Positions 21,452-36,400 of a stretch of DNA of 64,000 nucleotides are shown here, one piece after another. Below the pieces are notes generated by a model, which did no database searches, was not told the DNA's origin, and saw only the letters and a list, made by a program, of their open reading frames with translations. Location: the NCBI GenBank assembly GCA_014526335.1, contig JACTAT010000051.1, forward strand, positions 1,830,997 to 1,894,996. The letters are read 5' to 3'. Each line of letters opens with the position of its first letter. Position 1 is the first letter of the stretch. Made by a program: the position numbers and the translations under genes. The stretch comes from Chrysaora quinquecirrha (taxonomy: Eukaryota > Cnidaria > Scyphozoa > Semaeostomeae > Pelagiidae).

Positions 21452-24400
21452 CTGAATTAAGAGAAGGAAAAAAGGCAATTAATGACCATCTGACACAACT
21501 CATATGATGAAACGCAAGAAATAGATCGTCAAACAAAAACACGCACACACACACAACTTGCTTTATTTAAACCAGGTTTAACTTCCATCAATCAGATCAG
21601 TTTTTGTTGTTGTTTTTTGTTGTTTTAAAGTTTGAACGCAACAAACGTCACGATTCGATCTTCAGATTTATAGTTTTCAGAAATATAGGAAAATGTAATA
21701 AAAGAAAGAAAGGTATAAATGAAAATTGTTGAAATAAAGGTACTTACTTCTTGCCCACCGTATAAAATCAAACAGTGCCCCAAAGAAGACAAGAGCTGCC
21801 AGAATTATACCACCGTATTTGATAGTCAATCTTGTCAAATCAGCATGTTCGGATAGCATATGGTCTAGCAATTCAAGGTCTCTTGATTCTGGAGCCTTAA
21901 TTAAGAGAAAGATTGCAAACAAAATTCATCAGTCTAACCTGATTTCTGATGTAAATTGTGTCACTTTTCTCATCAGGATAAAATCCATAGCAAATCTTTA
22001 GCAGGAATAAAGAGGAGGGCTTACTTAATAGAAAGATGGGCTTAATGGACAGAGTTCGGCTTAATAGAGAAAGAGGACTTATTAGAAAGGCGGGCTTAAT
22101 AGAGAGAGGGGGGATTTATACAGAAGGGGACGTAATAGAAAGAAGAGCTTAGAAGAGAGGCCGACTAAATAGAGAGAGTGTGGCCTAATAGAAAGAGAGG
22201 AGGATTTTAATTGAGGGGGCTTATTAGAGAGTAGGGTATGATAAAGAGTAGAGTTTGATAGAGAATAGAGGCAGTACTACATAGGAGGTCTTATTAGAAA
22301 GGAGGATTAGATAGAGATGAGAGGCATTTATAAAGAGTAGGACTTAATATAGAGAGAAGGATAGCCTGCTTAATAGAAAAAGTGTGGCTTATTAGAAAGG
22401 ATGGCTAAGTAAACAGAGCTTGGCTTATTAGAGAGAAGGCTTAATAGAGAGGAGGGTTCAATAGACAGAAAGGGATTAATACAGAGAGGACTTAATAGAG
22501 GAAAGGGCTTGATAGAGAGGAGGACGTCAAAGAGAGAGTGTGGCTTAATAGAGAGAGAGGGCTTTAAAAGAAAGAAGGGTTTAATAGAGAAAGGAGGGAT
22601 TTATGTAGAGGGGGACTTAATAGAGAGGAGAGCTTAATAGAGCGTGGTTTAATAGAAGGAGGACTTAATCAAGAGGAGGGTTTAACAGAGGCCAAACTAA
22701 GCCTACCTTGAACATTAAGGAATGGTTATTCAGCTCCATAAGAATACTTTGTGCATTTTCCCGAGCGTATCTTGCCACGCAGCGTTTTACACGTTTTCCT
22801 TCACCTGCAAGTGCCACACCGTAAGAGGCATCCATCTTCTTCAAAGATTCAAACTCAATGTCTGGGTGCTCTAAGATATCTCTAAACTGTGCAGCTTTGT
22901 AAGCGTCCAATACGACTCTGGCCACATCTTGAGAGAGGAGTGCATTTCTCACAAAGTACGGATCTGATGTATTCCCTACAGATTGAACGAGGAAAAAAAT
23001 AAAATTTTAGTATTGTAAAGCATTATTTTTCCGAAATTTCGAAAAGCGCTAGCAGCATTTTTACATCATTTTTACCAAACATATACTTTACCTATGACAA
23101 CTTTGGCTTTGAGATCTTTTATTCCAAACATAAAAGTCTCATTGGAAACAAGAATCTGAAAAGGGTAAAGTAATTTATGCTTTTATCAGTGCAAAATTAA
23201 ACAAACCAAAAAATAAAGCAACGAATAAACAAAAGAGAAGCAAGTAAACAACGAGAAAATAAATAAATGTAAAAGCAAACAAGAGAAAACAAAAAGCAAA
23301 AAATTAAGTAACACGAAAAATCAAACAAACAAGGCATAAAGAAAACAAACATGCGGACAAGACAAACAAAAACAAAAAACAAAAAGAATACAAAAGCAAA
23401 GCATGCAAAAAAGAATAAACAGAAAGTAAACAAACAGACCAATAATAAAACAAACAAATATGAAAATCAAACAAATTGAACATGAAACATTAAAGAACGA
23501 GCAAAAACAAAAAGAACAAGGAGAGCACGAAAAGGCAAGAAAGGAAATAATATCAAAATTAAACAAACAGAGAAATAAACAAAACAAAATACAAAACAAT
23601 CAAACAACGACAAAAAGCAAAATGCAAACAAATAAATTTACATAAAAACAGAAAAAACTACCAACAAAAAAAACAGAAAAACAAATGAAAAACAAGCGAA
23701 TAAACATGGAGCAAATATCTAATGCAAGCAAACAAAAAATAAAAGAAACAAACCGAACCAAGCCAACAATAATGCAAAGATAAGATCACTAACACTAACT
23801 AACTAACCAACTACCAAGCTAAATATCTAACTAACCAACTAACTAATTAGGTAACTAGCTAAATTGCTTACGGACAAGGCAAACGAAGTGAAAATTTTCG
23901 ACAGAAAAGTGTGCCTAACCTTTCCGTCTACATCAAATGTTTCTGTTGAGTGCAAGATTTCTGAGCTTAATGTTTCAGCTATACCTCCAACAACCATTCC
24001 AGTAAGGATAATACCAACCAATGACCAACCTATTGTGAATATTCTGGCCAATTTAGTGACTGGAGTGATATCTCCATAACTGGAAAATGTAAACAGATGT
24101 TAAAGTTAGGCCCTGGTCAAGGATTGTTTGTCGAACATTAGCAATTTGATTATCAAGCAATGTTTGAACGTTTGGCCACCTCAGGAAACATTGCTAGAGA
24201 AGCAGAATTCTTTGAAAATGTTTAAAAAATTTTTTGCTTGATGCAAGCAAAACATGTTTGACGAGCATTGTTTTGTGGCGTGGCCAAACGGTAAAACATT
24301 ATTATTAACAAGCAATTTCAAATGTTTCACCAACAATGTTGATCGTTCATACAGTTTAATGGTAAACAGAACGAAAAGTAGCTTCATAGTTACTGATCGA

Positions 24401-27400
24401 GTTATTATTATTATTATTATCTACATAAAGTGCTAGGCACCGGGTAGTGTCAGCAAATACACGTTTTCTTTTCCTTTCTTATTCTAATTTTTTGCCAAAG
24501 ATTGTATTGATCGAGTTAACGACATAGAATTCGTTTTTGCAAGAAAATTGTGATTCAGGAAGCATATTCATAGAAAAGAGGACTAACCTACTGAGTATGA
24601 TGAAAGGCAGCCTTAAAGATTGTTCATGTATTTCTCAAAAGTGGGCTATCTGATACGACAATAAGCAAATGCTGCCTTACCCAACGGTTGTCATGGTGAT
24701 ATATGCCAGCCAGATGCCAGTGCCGCTACCTGACGTGAACCTCTCGGGAAATTCGGCTGTGTTAGTTTTCTTTTCCTGAATAGAATAAAGGTCAAGATCA
24801 AGATCAAGCCTTGAAAATTCAGGTATTTTCTATATTAAATAACTATAACTATGCTTAGGGTACAAAAGTATTGCAACGCTTGACCCAAAATGGCGGCAAA
24901 CAGTAGCCGTAGGCCCAAAAACACATATTTTACATAACAAAGCCATGACGACTCAGGGGCTTCCCTGCACTTTATTTAGGCGGGAAAATCTTAACAATTT
25001 CATTGACTTTCGATTAGAATAAAGAGTAAATGATTTATTTGTTGCTTGTTGTGGAAATCATGAAAAACTGTGAAGCAGCGCTATCTGTTGTTTGAGCTAA
25101 CAACAAGAACAACAGATGTCCTTGGGAACGAAGTTGTTGTACCCTAAGTGTAACAAAATTGGCTCAAGCTTCAACAGGTTCAACCTGTTATAATCATGCA
25201 GTGTCTAAAAACAAGTCTTACCAGAAACCAATACACCATGCCAGCGAGTATTGTAAAGAGTGTTGTAACAAGCAAAAGAGTATATTGCTTGAATATTGAG
25301 CCACTAAGTATTGATGCGCCTTTATTTCCAAGTTCTCTTAAGGTCGGCTTGCGTCTGAATATAGCGACTCCTGGTGATGGCACAAATGGGACATAGGAAT
25401 ACAACGAATGCTCGCTTCCCGATGCCTCTTCACTGTCCATATAAAAAGGCACGGTCACTTGTGTGCCAGCTGCGACAGAATCGAGCATAGACTCCATAGT
25501 GTATTTAACAGGGTTTGCGCTTGATATATCTTTTGTCCAGTCAATGTGGGTCTCACCATGGCCACGTATGCAGTTACCACAGCATGATTTCACTGCCTCT
25601 TCAACGTATTTCGGCAATATACCAGTTGCATTTTGGAATCCATCGACAAGAGGTGGTTGTAGCATTCTTGAAGAGTAAAATATCTTTGGACAGCGGCAAG
25701 TTTCTGTGGAAAGAGGAACATGCGTTGAAATACTAGCAAAGCTAGACCTATTACCTGAGTCTCAGTTATCGCTGATCAAACCGAGACTTGTTATAACCAT
25801 AAATTATAACCGCAATACTACTGGTAGAACTGTAGTTTGAGTGTCCAGCAGTTGAACTGAATAGCGTCAACCACGACTCATGTAATAAGTCTAGAGCGAA
25901 AGCCAATTAACGAATAATTTTTGCTGGTTAATTGGGACTTTTATAACCGCCTGCTTTCGGAAGTTAGAGTCAACATTAATAGGAATGACTGGGTCACAGT
26001 TGCATGCGTGTTGTTTAAAGAAGTGGAAGAAACAGCTATTTAGAGAGGGCAAATTAGAAGGGGGCACTAGGAGCAGGTTAAATAACGATTTTCTGGAAAC
26101 TTGAAAAAAACTGCAAGAAACAGCGAAAACATCTCTCGACACACGTAAAAGCATTTTTCGTCTGACACTTTTCAGAGAATAAACGTCAGAAACAGACCAA
26201 AGGCGGAATTACCTACTTCGATCCGCAACAGTATGTCACAGATCAAATATGTCCAGAGATGTTACGGCTGTTTCTCGCAATTGCCAAACACCGATTTTCT
26301 AAGCAGTGTAAACTGGTTTTGACCTTACTCTGGCATGCATGTGATTGATTATGGGCTACAGTACCTTACAGACGGATTCATATGATTCTTTTTTTTCCTT
26401 ATAAAACGTCTGCGAACCATAATGCCTTTAATGAAAAACGTACCTCCGGGCTTGTATCTTGAAGGAATACCAAATCCACCTTCAGTGTAAGCCAAAATGC
26501 TTATCGCATATGTGGTATATGGTTCGAGGCCCTTAATGGCCACACTTCTGTTTGGAGCAAAGACGTTAACCGTTTTAACTGAGAACTCTACTACAGGAAC
26601 ATCATGTTGTTCAATTGGCCAGTAATGAATATTATAACCCAAGACTTCACCATGAGCAGACACGTTGCTTATTTCATCCCACTTCAGTGAAATTTCGTAG
26701 AAATCGTACTTATCGGTAACTTGAAGGTTTGGTGCCTCAATGGGTCCTATAAAGCAAGAAAAAGAACAAGACATTAAAAATACATAATAATTTATAGCGA
26801 ATAGAATTACTAGAAACTAATCGTTTGAAAAAATCAATCAATTTACAAGTTAGGCAGAAGAAAAAAGTATATGGTAAATATAAAACGAATTTACAATAGT
26901 ACAAATAACAAAACACTACATTTGTAAATATAACCAATGATGAAAGTCTGTACCACTATCAATTTTTCGTAACTTATTGAAATGAAATACAAAATAACTG
27001 AACCAACATTCGACTTGCAGTTGTACGAGATACCACTATTCACCTTCGAGCAAAAGCCACTCAGATAAACTTCTAAATATATGGGAATTTACCTTCTTGC
27101 TTGCAAGTTGCGTTGAATGAAAACGTCACACCTAATCCTTTGGAAGTAAGAGCAGCAATTCTAACATGATACCAACTGTATTCTTTTAAATCTGGGATTT
27201 CAATCTGATATGTGGAAGCATTAACTTGTAACATTTTCTCTCCTGGTAATGCACCATAAATAGCAAAAGGATTCACAGATCTTGGAGCTCTGTTGTATTT
27301 TCGTAAGGGCACATCGATTGGCTTGTAAAATATTCTGTAACCAGTTATTATGCCATTTCTTAATGACTCTGGTATAGGGCTCCAGTAAACTTTGAGAGAG

Positions 27401-30400
27401 TCAGGTCTTCCAGGCCAAGTTTCAACCACTGTAGGAGGTGCGTCTGGCTCTAGAAAAATGGAAGGAAAACAGTTGATTTTAGTAGAAAAACGGTTTATTT
27501 TCATAATGTTTGGTCAGACTTGACTTTCAGATGTCAATATCAATGTTAATATCAATAGCAATATCAATTATCAATATCAGTATGAATAGAAATATTAATA
27601 TCAGTATCAGTATCCGTATCTGTATCAATATCAGTAGAAGGATCAATATCAATGTCAATGTCAATGTCAATATCAATATCAATTTCAATGTCAACATCAA
27701 TGCAAATGTTAATATCAATATCAATATTAATATCAACATCACTATCACTATCAATATCAATATCAGCATGAATAGCAATATTAAAATCAGTATCAGTATC
27801 CGCATCAGTATCAATATCAGTACTAGGATCATTATTAATGTCAATGTCAATATCAATATCAATTTCAATGTCAACATCAATGCAAATGTTAACATCAATA
27901 TCAATATCAATATCAATGTCAATATCAATATCATTATCAGCATCAATATCGTTATAATTATCAGTTTCAATATCAATGTCAGTATCAATATCAATGTCAA
28001 TATCAATGTCAATATCAATGCAAATATCAATATCAATATCAATATCAATATCAATATCCATATCAATGTCAATATAAATATCAATTTCAATGTCAATATC
28101 AATATCAATATCAATTTCAATGTCAATATCAATATCAATATCAATATCAATATCTTTATCAATATCAACATCAATATCAAACACATCTGTGAATGAACAT
28201 TATACCTTTCCTTTGGTTACATAAACATACACAGGAAAATCAAACAAAAATAAATTATAATTTTCTCTGATTACTTACTATCTTCAGCAGTTTTAACACG
28301 AATAGGTGCAGAATAATTCCCCTCTCCTTTTCTATTGAAAACCTTTACACTAATACTGTATTCAGTGAATTTTCTCAATCCAGTTAGATTGATATTCGGA
28401 TTCGCATCTTTCGTTGTGACTGTAAACACTTGGCTTTCGTCGCAACCGGCAGGACGGTCTTGGTGACAGTCAACAACTTGATACCGAATCTTGTAGCCAA
28501 GTACCTACGAGAAATTGACACAAAAAGTTTAGATAACATCTAAGGGCCATAAATAGCCAACAGTCCAATTCAAAAATCCTCAATTTGGTAGTTTTCAAAT
28601 CATGTATGCATTCACATCTTGCCTATCGCCCAATCAACTTTGAAATCCTCATTAAGACAAGACTGATGCGATTCTTGGGTTACAGCGCCAAATTAATCTA
28701 CTGAAATCGCTAACACTGCTTCCAAGGGTGCCAAATAATCTTTCATCACCAAAATGCATTTGCGATTATCCTAGGCCACTTTTTTATTTCTCTCTGCCAA
28801 AATTCTCTACACAGACTGCTTCTGATACATATCTCAAACATTCAGATGCATGTTCTTAAAAGCTCATTAAAAAACCTGGGTTTAAGCTCATGATTCCCGG
28901 GCGTATAGAGTACCTAATTCGTGACGTCACAGTATTCTTTAACAAAATGAAGAGCAAAATTCGAAATTTTAAAAGTAGATTTTTTGATGACGTCACGCTT
29001 AGGAACTCTATTCTGTGTAACGAACATATACCTTGCCATTTGCATCTCCGTCAATTTCTGCCATACTTTTCCAATGCAAAACTATTCCAGTTGAACTTGA
29101 ATTCGAACCAGATGTATTCCTAGGTGGTACAAAGGGAGCTGAAAGAAAAGCGAACAAGTAAATTATTTAGTTGAACTTTTGGCAAACGATATAGTGGCTC
29201 GCTGTAAGGCACATGCTATAAGTGGCTCAGTCATGTGTTTTAGAAAGACTATGAACAGCCTGCATTTCTAATTATGAAATCAAAAAGAGGATTAAGATGA
29301 ATCTTGCAAGACCGTTTACGTCCTCTTAGGAAAATAATTCCTTACAAGACAGCCAAGTGAAAGATAACTTGCAAGCAAATCGCAAGTAAATACCACTACT
29401 GTAAAGTACCCAAGTTGTTTTAGTTTTTATGTAAAGTGAATATAGTCTTAAATGACATTTTCAAATAAGGTGGTGCAAAACAGGCATGTTTTATGTTTTG
29501 GCCAACTAGACAAGCTGACTGAGTTAATATTGAAATATCTTATGCTATGAAATCTACTAGGTATTGTTTTTCGCCTGTCATATGACATGTAGGGCGTTAG
29601 CTCTTCGAAATTAGATCCTGTACCAAAGCCAGGGTAAACAGGCCCTAACATGGGGGAGTAAATACGGAGAAGGCAAGACTATAAGTTCTTATTTTAGGGA
29701 AGTTCTTATATGAGGGCTTTTACTGTAAATAAATATACATACTGTAGTCATCAGTCCATACTGTCACATGTTCACTGAAAACACCCACTTTTCTGTTTGT
29801 GAATGCAGCAACTTTGAACACATACGGCGTATAAATCTTCAAATCAGTCAGCGTCTTATTGAATAGATCATTTTCGTATGCAATGTTTGGTATAGAAAAG
29901 GTAGTCCATGTAGCATTTGGTATGGTGCCATCCTTATACATCAGTTTGTATCCCTCGATAACACCTTGCCTGAAGCCCTCCGGCACACGCGTCCAGGTTA
30001 CTATTAGACTTCGGTGATCAATAAAGTGACCTGTCAGATTTGCAGGGGGTCGCCTTGGTGCTGATAAGAGAAAAAATGCAATCAGTTATAAAACATTACA
30101 CAGATCAATATACCGAAGCGGAAATCGGTCGTTTGAGTGCAAATTTTGTACAGAAAAATATTGCCAGGAAAACAACATTAAACATTATAGACTTACCATC
30201 TGCATCAGTACGAATAGTAATAATGTTTGAAAATGGTCCAATACCAACAACTGTAAAACCGGCAATCTTAAAATCATAAAACTGATAGTTATCAAGCTCC
30301 GTAGCATTGAAGAAAAATGTTGCCGCATCAACTGAACCAGACTGCCACGGATCAGAAGTATCGCTTTTCCGGTATGATATATTGTAAGCAGTAATAATGC

Positions 30401-33400
30401 CATTGCGGTCATCCAGTGGTATTACGTCCCAATGCACGCGAATCGCAGTGGAGCTAATGTTATTGCCATGAAAGGATGTTGGTGGGGCACTTGGAGCTGT
30501 AGAAAGATAATAAAGGATTTACTAATGAAGTTTGCTAATGTATGGTTCTTGAGTTGCATCGTATAGAACTTAAAGATTACAATGAATAGCGTAAACATTT
30601 TCGAACATAGTTTTTTGTCAGGCACTCCTCAGAGTATAAACGTAAGAGACAGGCCGAGCCGAAACAGCTTGTGTATTTCGATTCACGTTTGGGTATTAAT
30701 TCAGCCTTAGTAAGCTGCCCCCCCCCTCCCGAAAAGAAATGGGAAAGAATGATAAGTGAATATGCAAGAAATTATTCCAGTGAACGCCAAGCCATTATGA
30801 ACAAGTTTTAGACATTTTTATTTCTAAGTCAAGAGATTCTGAGTCTTATTTGTGAGTTTGCACTGTACTCTGAGGATTTTCAGATGAAAAAGTTTGATAT
30901 CGAAAATGTTTTCACCATTCAATTTAATTCATTTTTTCAATTCATTTTTATTCGTAGAGCAACAGTTGATGATGATGCTGACAAATGTTTTCTACACGAC
31001 CCAATAAAAGCATAGCTTATCTGGCTTGGGCCGCTTAAAAGAACTAAAACAATCTTAAGTTAACAACAAAGATAAGTATAGGAAAAAATAGGTATTACAA
31101 TAAAATATGGGTAAGAATAACAATAGATGATTTTTTCACCATGCAAATGTTATTTTCTGCTGTTGCTCTGTAAAATTCTTAGTCGCTGTCGTTTTCTTCA
31201 ACGGGTCTATGGATGTCTGCTTAACATCTTCCTTCAGGCTATCAGGCCCTGGTAAACATGGATTTCTCCCAGAACGTATTTCAAAGAAACTGTACTTTGA
31301 TCCATCCAGACTGTGACAGTCAGTGTTATAGGTCCTATGCAGATACTTAGCTACTTTTATCCTAAGCATCAACTTAGCATTCAAGAAGTGCTTATGAACT
31401 TGCAGTTCACCCTGTTATCAAAATAGAAATAAAGCAACAAGCAATGTAGCTACGAACTTACCGCTTTGTTTGGTCCGCTGTACAACCACATTTGTAAAGG
31501 GTCCAACACCTTTTTAGTCACTCCAGCTACACTGATATCATAGTCAACGTAATCATCTAGGCCAGTAAAGGTTATGGTTTGATGGCTCGTGAAAACATTC
31601 CTCAGAGAGTCTCTTTTATCAGTTCTTTGGCACGTCGCTTGATATCCTATGATGATTCCGTTTGTTTTACTTGGGATAACATCAGTCCAGGTAGCATCAA
31701 CGGATACTGCTGACGCAGAACTAGTCGTTAGACTTTGAGGGGGTCCGGTAGGCTCTAGAAAAGATGCGAAATTTTGGCTGTGATTGCTTGTAATACAAAA
31801 ACTACTTCAGAATTTTAAATACAGCAAAGTAAAATGTTATATACAGGGTGGCCCAAAAAAAGGGACCCCCTTAAGCAAACAATTTCTGAATAATTTTTCT
31901 CAAGGAGGAATTTTATAAAATTTATACAAGGTAATATTCAAGTCAGTTGCATTATCGTGTAGAATAATCGTGGTGATATGAGCTTCCATCTTGGCGCAAT
32001 TAGACATTAAATTTATGATGTCCCAAAATCTCCCGTTTACATCCCATCATTGCGTACTGCAATCGTGCGTGAAAGAGAATCACTGACCCAGTGCAAAATA
32101 GTCATGGCCATTAATGCATGGTCAGTCATATTAGAGAAGTGTATTGAGCAGGACTAAGGACATATTGAACCCATCACTTGACTGAAAAAATGTGTTATTG
32201 AGTTTTCTGTTTTGTTGTGTAAGGATAAACAGTTGCATATTTTGTTACAGTCCGTTTTGGGTTGTCAAGTTTCAAAGTCAATTTATTCAGAGATACTAAC
32301 CCATATCATTATGATACTTGAAAGAAATATCTCACTTGAGTTGAATATCATGTAGTATTAATTTCATGAAATTCCTACTTAAGAATAAATTATTTATAAA
32401 TTATTTAGCTAGGGGTCCCTTTTTATTGGGCCACCCTGTGTTTATTCATCCAGGAACATTCACTAATAACATTATGTCGTCTAATTCTGTTGGTAGATGT
32501 ATTTAAAGCCATGCATATGTCCACATTGCGCACAGTCAGAGCTAGTTGCGGACTGCTCACCGGCGATTTTTCGAAATAAATTTATCGCAGCTAACCTGTT
32601 AGCATAAGCGCTCTGGCAACTAGTTCCTCGCTAGTTCTTTTTAATCGTCGAAAAGCCCAGGAAAGTTGGACGTGCTTTGCTTCTGCGATTATAGTTGACT
32701 GATTCCCGTTGGCCGCAGTGGACTTGAGCGCCCTTGCGATCGCGACCAACTGTACCCTTAGCATCCTAGTTGCTGACATGTTGACTGGTTACAGCTAGCT
32801 AGTCTTTGCTCTATCGTACAGTAGATCGACATAAGCGTGGCTTCAAGCATTTTGGAAATCATATACAGCATGTCTGACAGGCGCCACATCGATAAAGGTA
32901 AAGGGAGATGGTGTATTAAACCATAGTTGCTAGGATCTCAAACGTAACGTACTAGCAAGACCTCGACCGTTGCGACGGACTACTTCTTAACAGCAATAAA
33001 AAGCTTTTCCATATAATCTATATAAGACTTCAGAAAGTTTCCTTGCCCTCTACCCACTTAGGAGATTTGAATAGAGCAATAACAAGTTTGCATCATTTTG
33101 GATAGCTTTTATTTTAGAGTCTGGAATATGGTCCAAGGAGTTTAAAATTCTCCTTCTATCGAAACTAACGTTGGTTAAACCGCTTAGGAATTCAGCTCTT
33201 AACTCAGGCCAGGGAACTTCACTGGAAGGCTGTGGTAGCTCTTGCAATAACTCACCATATTGCTAACAGAAAAGCTTGAATATACAAATTCTTAATGATT
33301 ATTGAGTATACAAAAGAACACTTACTGTCCTCATCTGTTCTTACTCTAACAGAGGTACTTTGGGTTCCTTCACCTATAGATGTAAATGCGGAGACCTTGA

Positions 33401-36400
33401 CATCATAAAGTGTCCATAAATCCAGTCCAGTTGCCTCATATGATTTCTGTGGCGCTGTAACAGTAGCTGTAGCCCAAGAAGAATCAGAAAATGATTTTTT
33501 GTAATACACCTTGTACTGAGTAATGATTCCATTGCGGTGCTCTGGAACTACATCAAGCCACTGTACAGAGATGCTTCTTGAGCTTGTGTTGTGAGCTGTG
33601 AGGTTACTTGGTGCATCAGAAGGAACTGCAAAGAGAAATCAGTATGTCATGGGTTTGCTTAAGTGTTCATCTAACGTTCAACATAACATTTTTATTTCGA
33701 AACTATTGGATCGATTGGCCACCTTATTGGATGGTCCGACAAATTTTGGACTTAAGTTAGATTAAGATGAAATATTAGGAAATGTTAGACGATGCAGCAT
33801 TGATTGCTAACTTTCCAAGTTGTTGATGCACTTTGTCCCATTCTTTTTGTCAGGGAATGATAAAACACTCACAGGAGAGAATTATTGGTCTTAAGAATGC
33901 GTGCCCACATCCGTTAAATTAAAGACTCTTTCCAAAGAGGCAACATTTCATCCAACAATGTTAGTTCCTTTTCAATTCCACCAAAGCAACAGTCCAACAA
34001 ATACTAAATGAATGTTGTATGGAATGTTGGATCCTTGGCCGAAGCTTTAGGTGACAACGTGAAAAACTTAAGCTATTTCCTAAGAAGCGTAGTAATCTAA
34101 GTTGTGCGACATTAGTCCCTCCTCAGACGTGACCAAAGCTCGTGATTTCTTTAGCCTCCGGTCTGGAATAACATAGAGCTTTCAACAAAAGCTGGGTCAC
34201 AGGAAGGTTTGGTACTTTCTGAACCCTGGACTTAGGAGGTAACACGTCTACCCATCTCAGCACTAGAAGCAAAGTCCTATGCACATGGAGTTTTTCTTGA
34301 AATTTTAATGAAAATTAGAAAGCAATTCTAATTTGAGTTAAAGCGGGAGCGAGCGTTCTGGTCTCCCTGTTTGGGCCTCTTCCAGGGTCTGTGTCGCTTC
34401 GAGGTTGTCATGTGTATAAAAGGGCTGAAAAATTGTGGGGAACTTTCTCATTCATATTTGCAAAATTGGGCCTGTGTACATTCGCCCAAGTTGCTCCTAT
34501 GATAACAGAACACAGGCCATCATGCTAACTTGTTATGTTAGACATAAGGCTCAACAGCTTTGAGAGGCATGGCCAAATTAATGGTGGTTCGGAAGTTTTC
34601 GGTTTGTGGTTGCGAACGACCAAGCTTTAAACATGATTATTTTGACATGATTTTTATCATCAGAATTTGTCACAACAAAATGATTTCTTACCGTCTTCTT
34701 TGGTTCTCTCTTCGACAACAGCACTGTAAACGCCACTGCCTTTAGATGTTCTACCAGCGATTTGGAATTCATAGACAGTGTATTTGAGGAGAGAGGTGAC
34801 TATGTTTTGCCGATTGCCTATTCCTGTGATATCGATGTGGCTGTATGTCTTTGGGTTGGCATCTTTCACTGCGTATTGGATCCGATAACCCAATCCAATT
34901 CCATTCCAGTTTTGATTAGGAAGCAAGCCCCAATTTAGCTTTATACTTGTTGATGTTTTCGGAGAGGCGACGACGCTGCTTGGAGGAGCATCTGGAACTA
35001 GAAAGTAAGTACAAATATTGTCAATTTAGTTGTTAATCTTATGGCCAACATTATCTTGTTATCCATAGTACTGCAATTACGTACCCGCCGTGATACATTT
35101 TAAAGATAATGAGTAAGGACCTTCATTAACGAACACCTCTAAACAACGGACATTTCCAATAAATATAATAGCCTACAAGGGGAATTCTTTATAAAAAACA
35201 AACCCCAGTGCTACCGTGTCAGAACCCCACCAAATCACGGCAATGGGATAACTATTGTTGAAGCTTGGCTCGATGGTTGCAGTGCGGGCTTTCCAACGTT
35301 TTTTGGCGAGATGTCCAAGGAATTGAAATAGTAGTGGCGATTCGGCTTCAACGTTCAATTTCGCGCCAAAATTGTTCGGGTCAAAACTGTCATAGAAGTT
35401 AGTACAAACTTCAACTACAAGTACAAACGTAAAAACTCGGTAGTTAAATGACGTAGTGTATCAAGAAACAGTATCGTAAGGGAACAATGATATAAAATTT
35501 TTGAATATCAATAATCAACATTTCTAGAGCAGAAACATTCTAATCAAAGATTATATTTGTCATGAATGGCGAACACTAGGATAGATTTTTCCCACAAGTG
35601 GCACACCATAACAAATGCGATTCGAACCTGGACTGTATGACCAGAGAGCCAATGGCACTCCCACTGAACAAAATAAAAAATCGCTGAGTAACTCTGCAAG
35701 GCATACAGCCCAAGGTTCTCCATCCGTTCTGAATTATAAGAAATTATATAGTAATAGAAAAAGATTTTTAAAATCATACCATCTTCATCAGTCTTTATTT
35801 CTGATCTTCCAGATATAAGATTATGTTCCAAGGCACTGTTTAGTTGGCCAAAATAATACGCATAAAATGAATAATCGGTGTATTTTGATAAACCAGTAGC
35901 AACTGCTGTGACAGGAAGACTTCCAGTAAATGAGAACTTATAGGTAGGAACTGCATTGTCCTTCTTGTGGTAATAGACTTCGTATTTTGGCATGTGTGCC
36001 CAGTTATCTCTTGGGGAATAGATGGCAATGATGGAAGCGTAACTGATATTGCCGTTGAGTTTAGCATCGTTAAGTTTGGTACTGGAATGTTGCAATATGT
36101 TTCACCTGTAAAGGAAAGAAAATAGTGCAGAACTGTGAGGGGAAAAACGAGATCAGAGAATACTAAGTGTTGAAACAGAGCTTCCAAAGATGACCAAAGC
36201 AAAACAAATAGCAGAGCAAAGACGACAACGAACAAAACAAAAGCACAGCAGAGCCACGAATAGCAAACGCTAAGCAAAGCAAAGCAGTGCAAAACGAAAT
36301 AAAAAAGCCAATACAGGCAGCGTTTATCAAAGCAAAACAGAGCAGAGCAGATAAAAGATAAGCAAAGAAAGCAACGCCGATCAAGTAATGCAAAGAAAAG

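Noticed and set aside
23197..23599. Phe/Cys/Leu-rich frames in gene A intron 18
   Set aside because: Reverse translation of A/C-rich low-complexity sequence; no conservation in gene B.
27510..28196. 219-228 codon frames of NININ, LILIL and DIDID
   Set aside because: Translation of the ATCAAT microsatellite; open in three frames at once, so length is not evidence of coding.
33050..33247. 65-codon minus-strand frame (LQELPQPSSEVPWPEL...) in gene A intron 8
   Set aside because: Composition looks protein-like, but it has no match in gene B, no domain I recognise, and joining it would interrupt the FN3 phase pattern. Possibly a transposon remnant.
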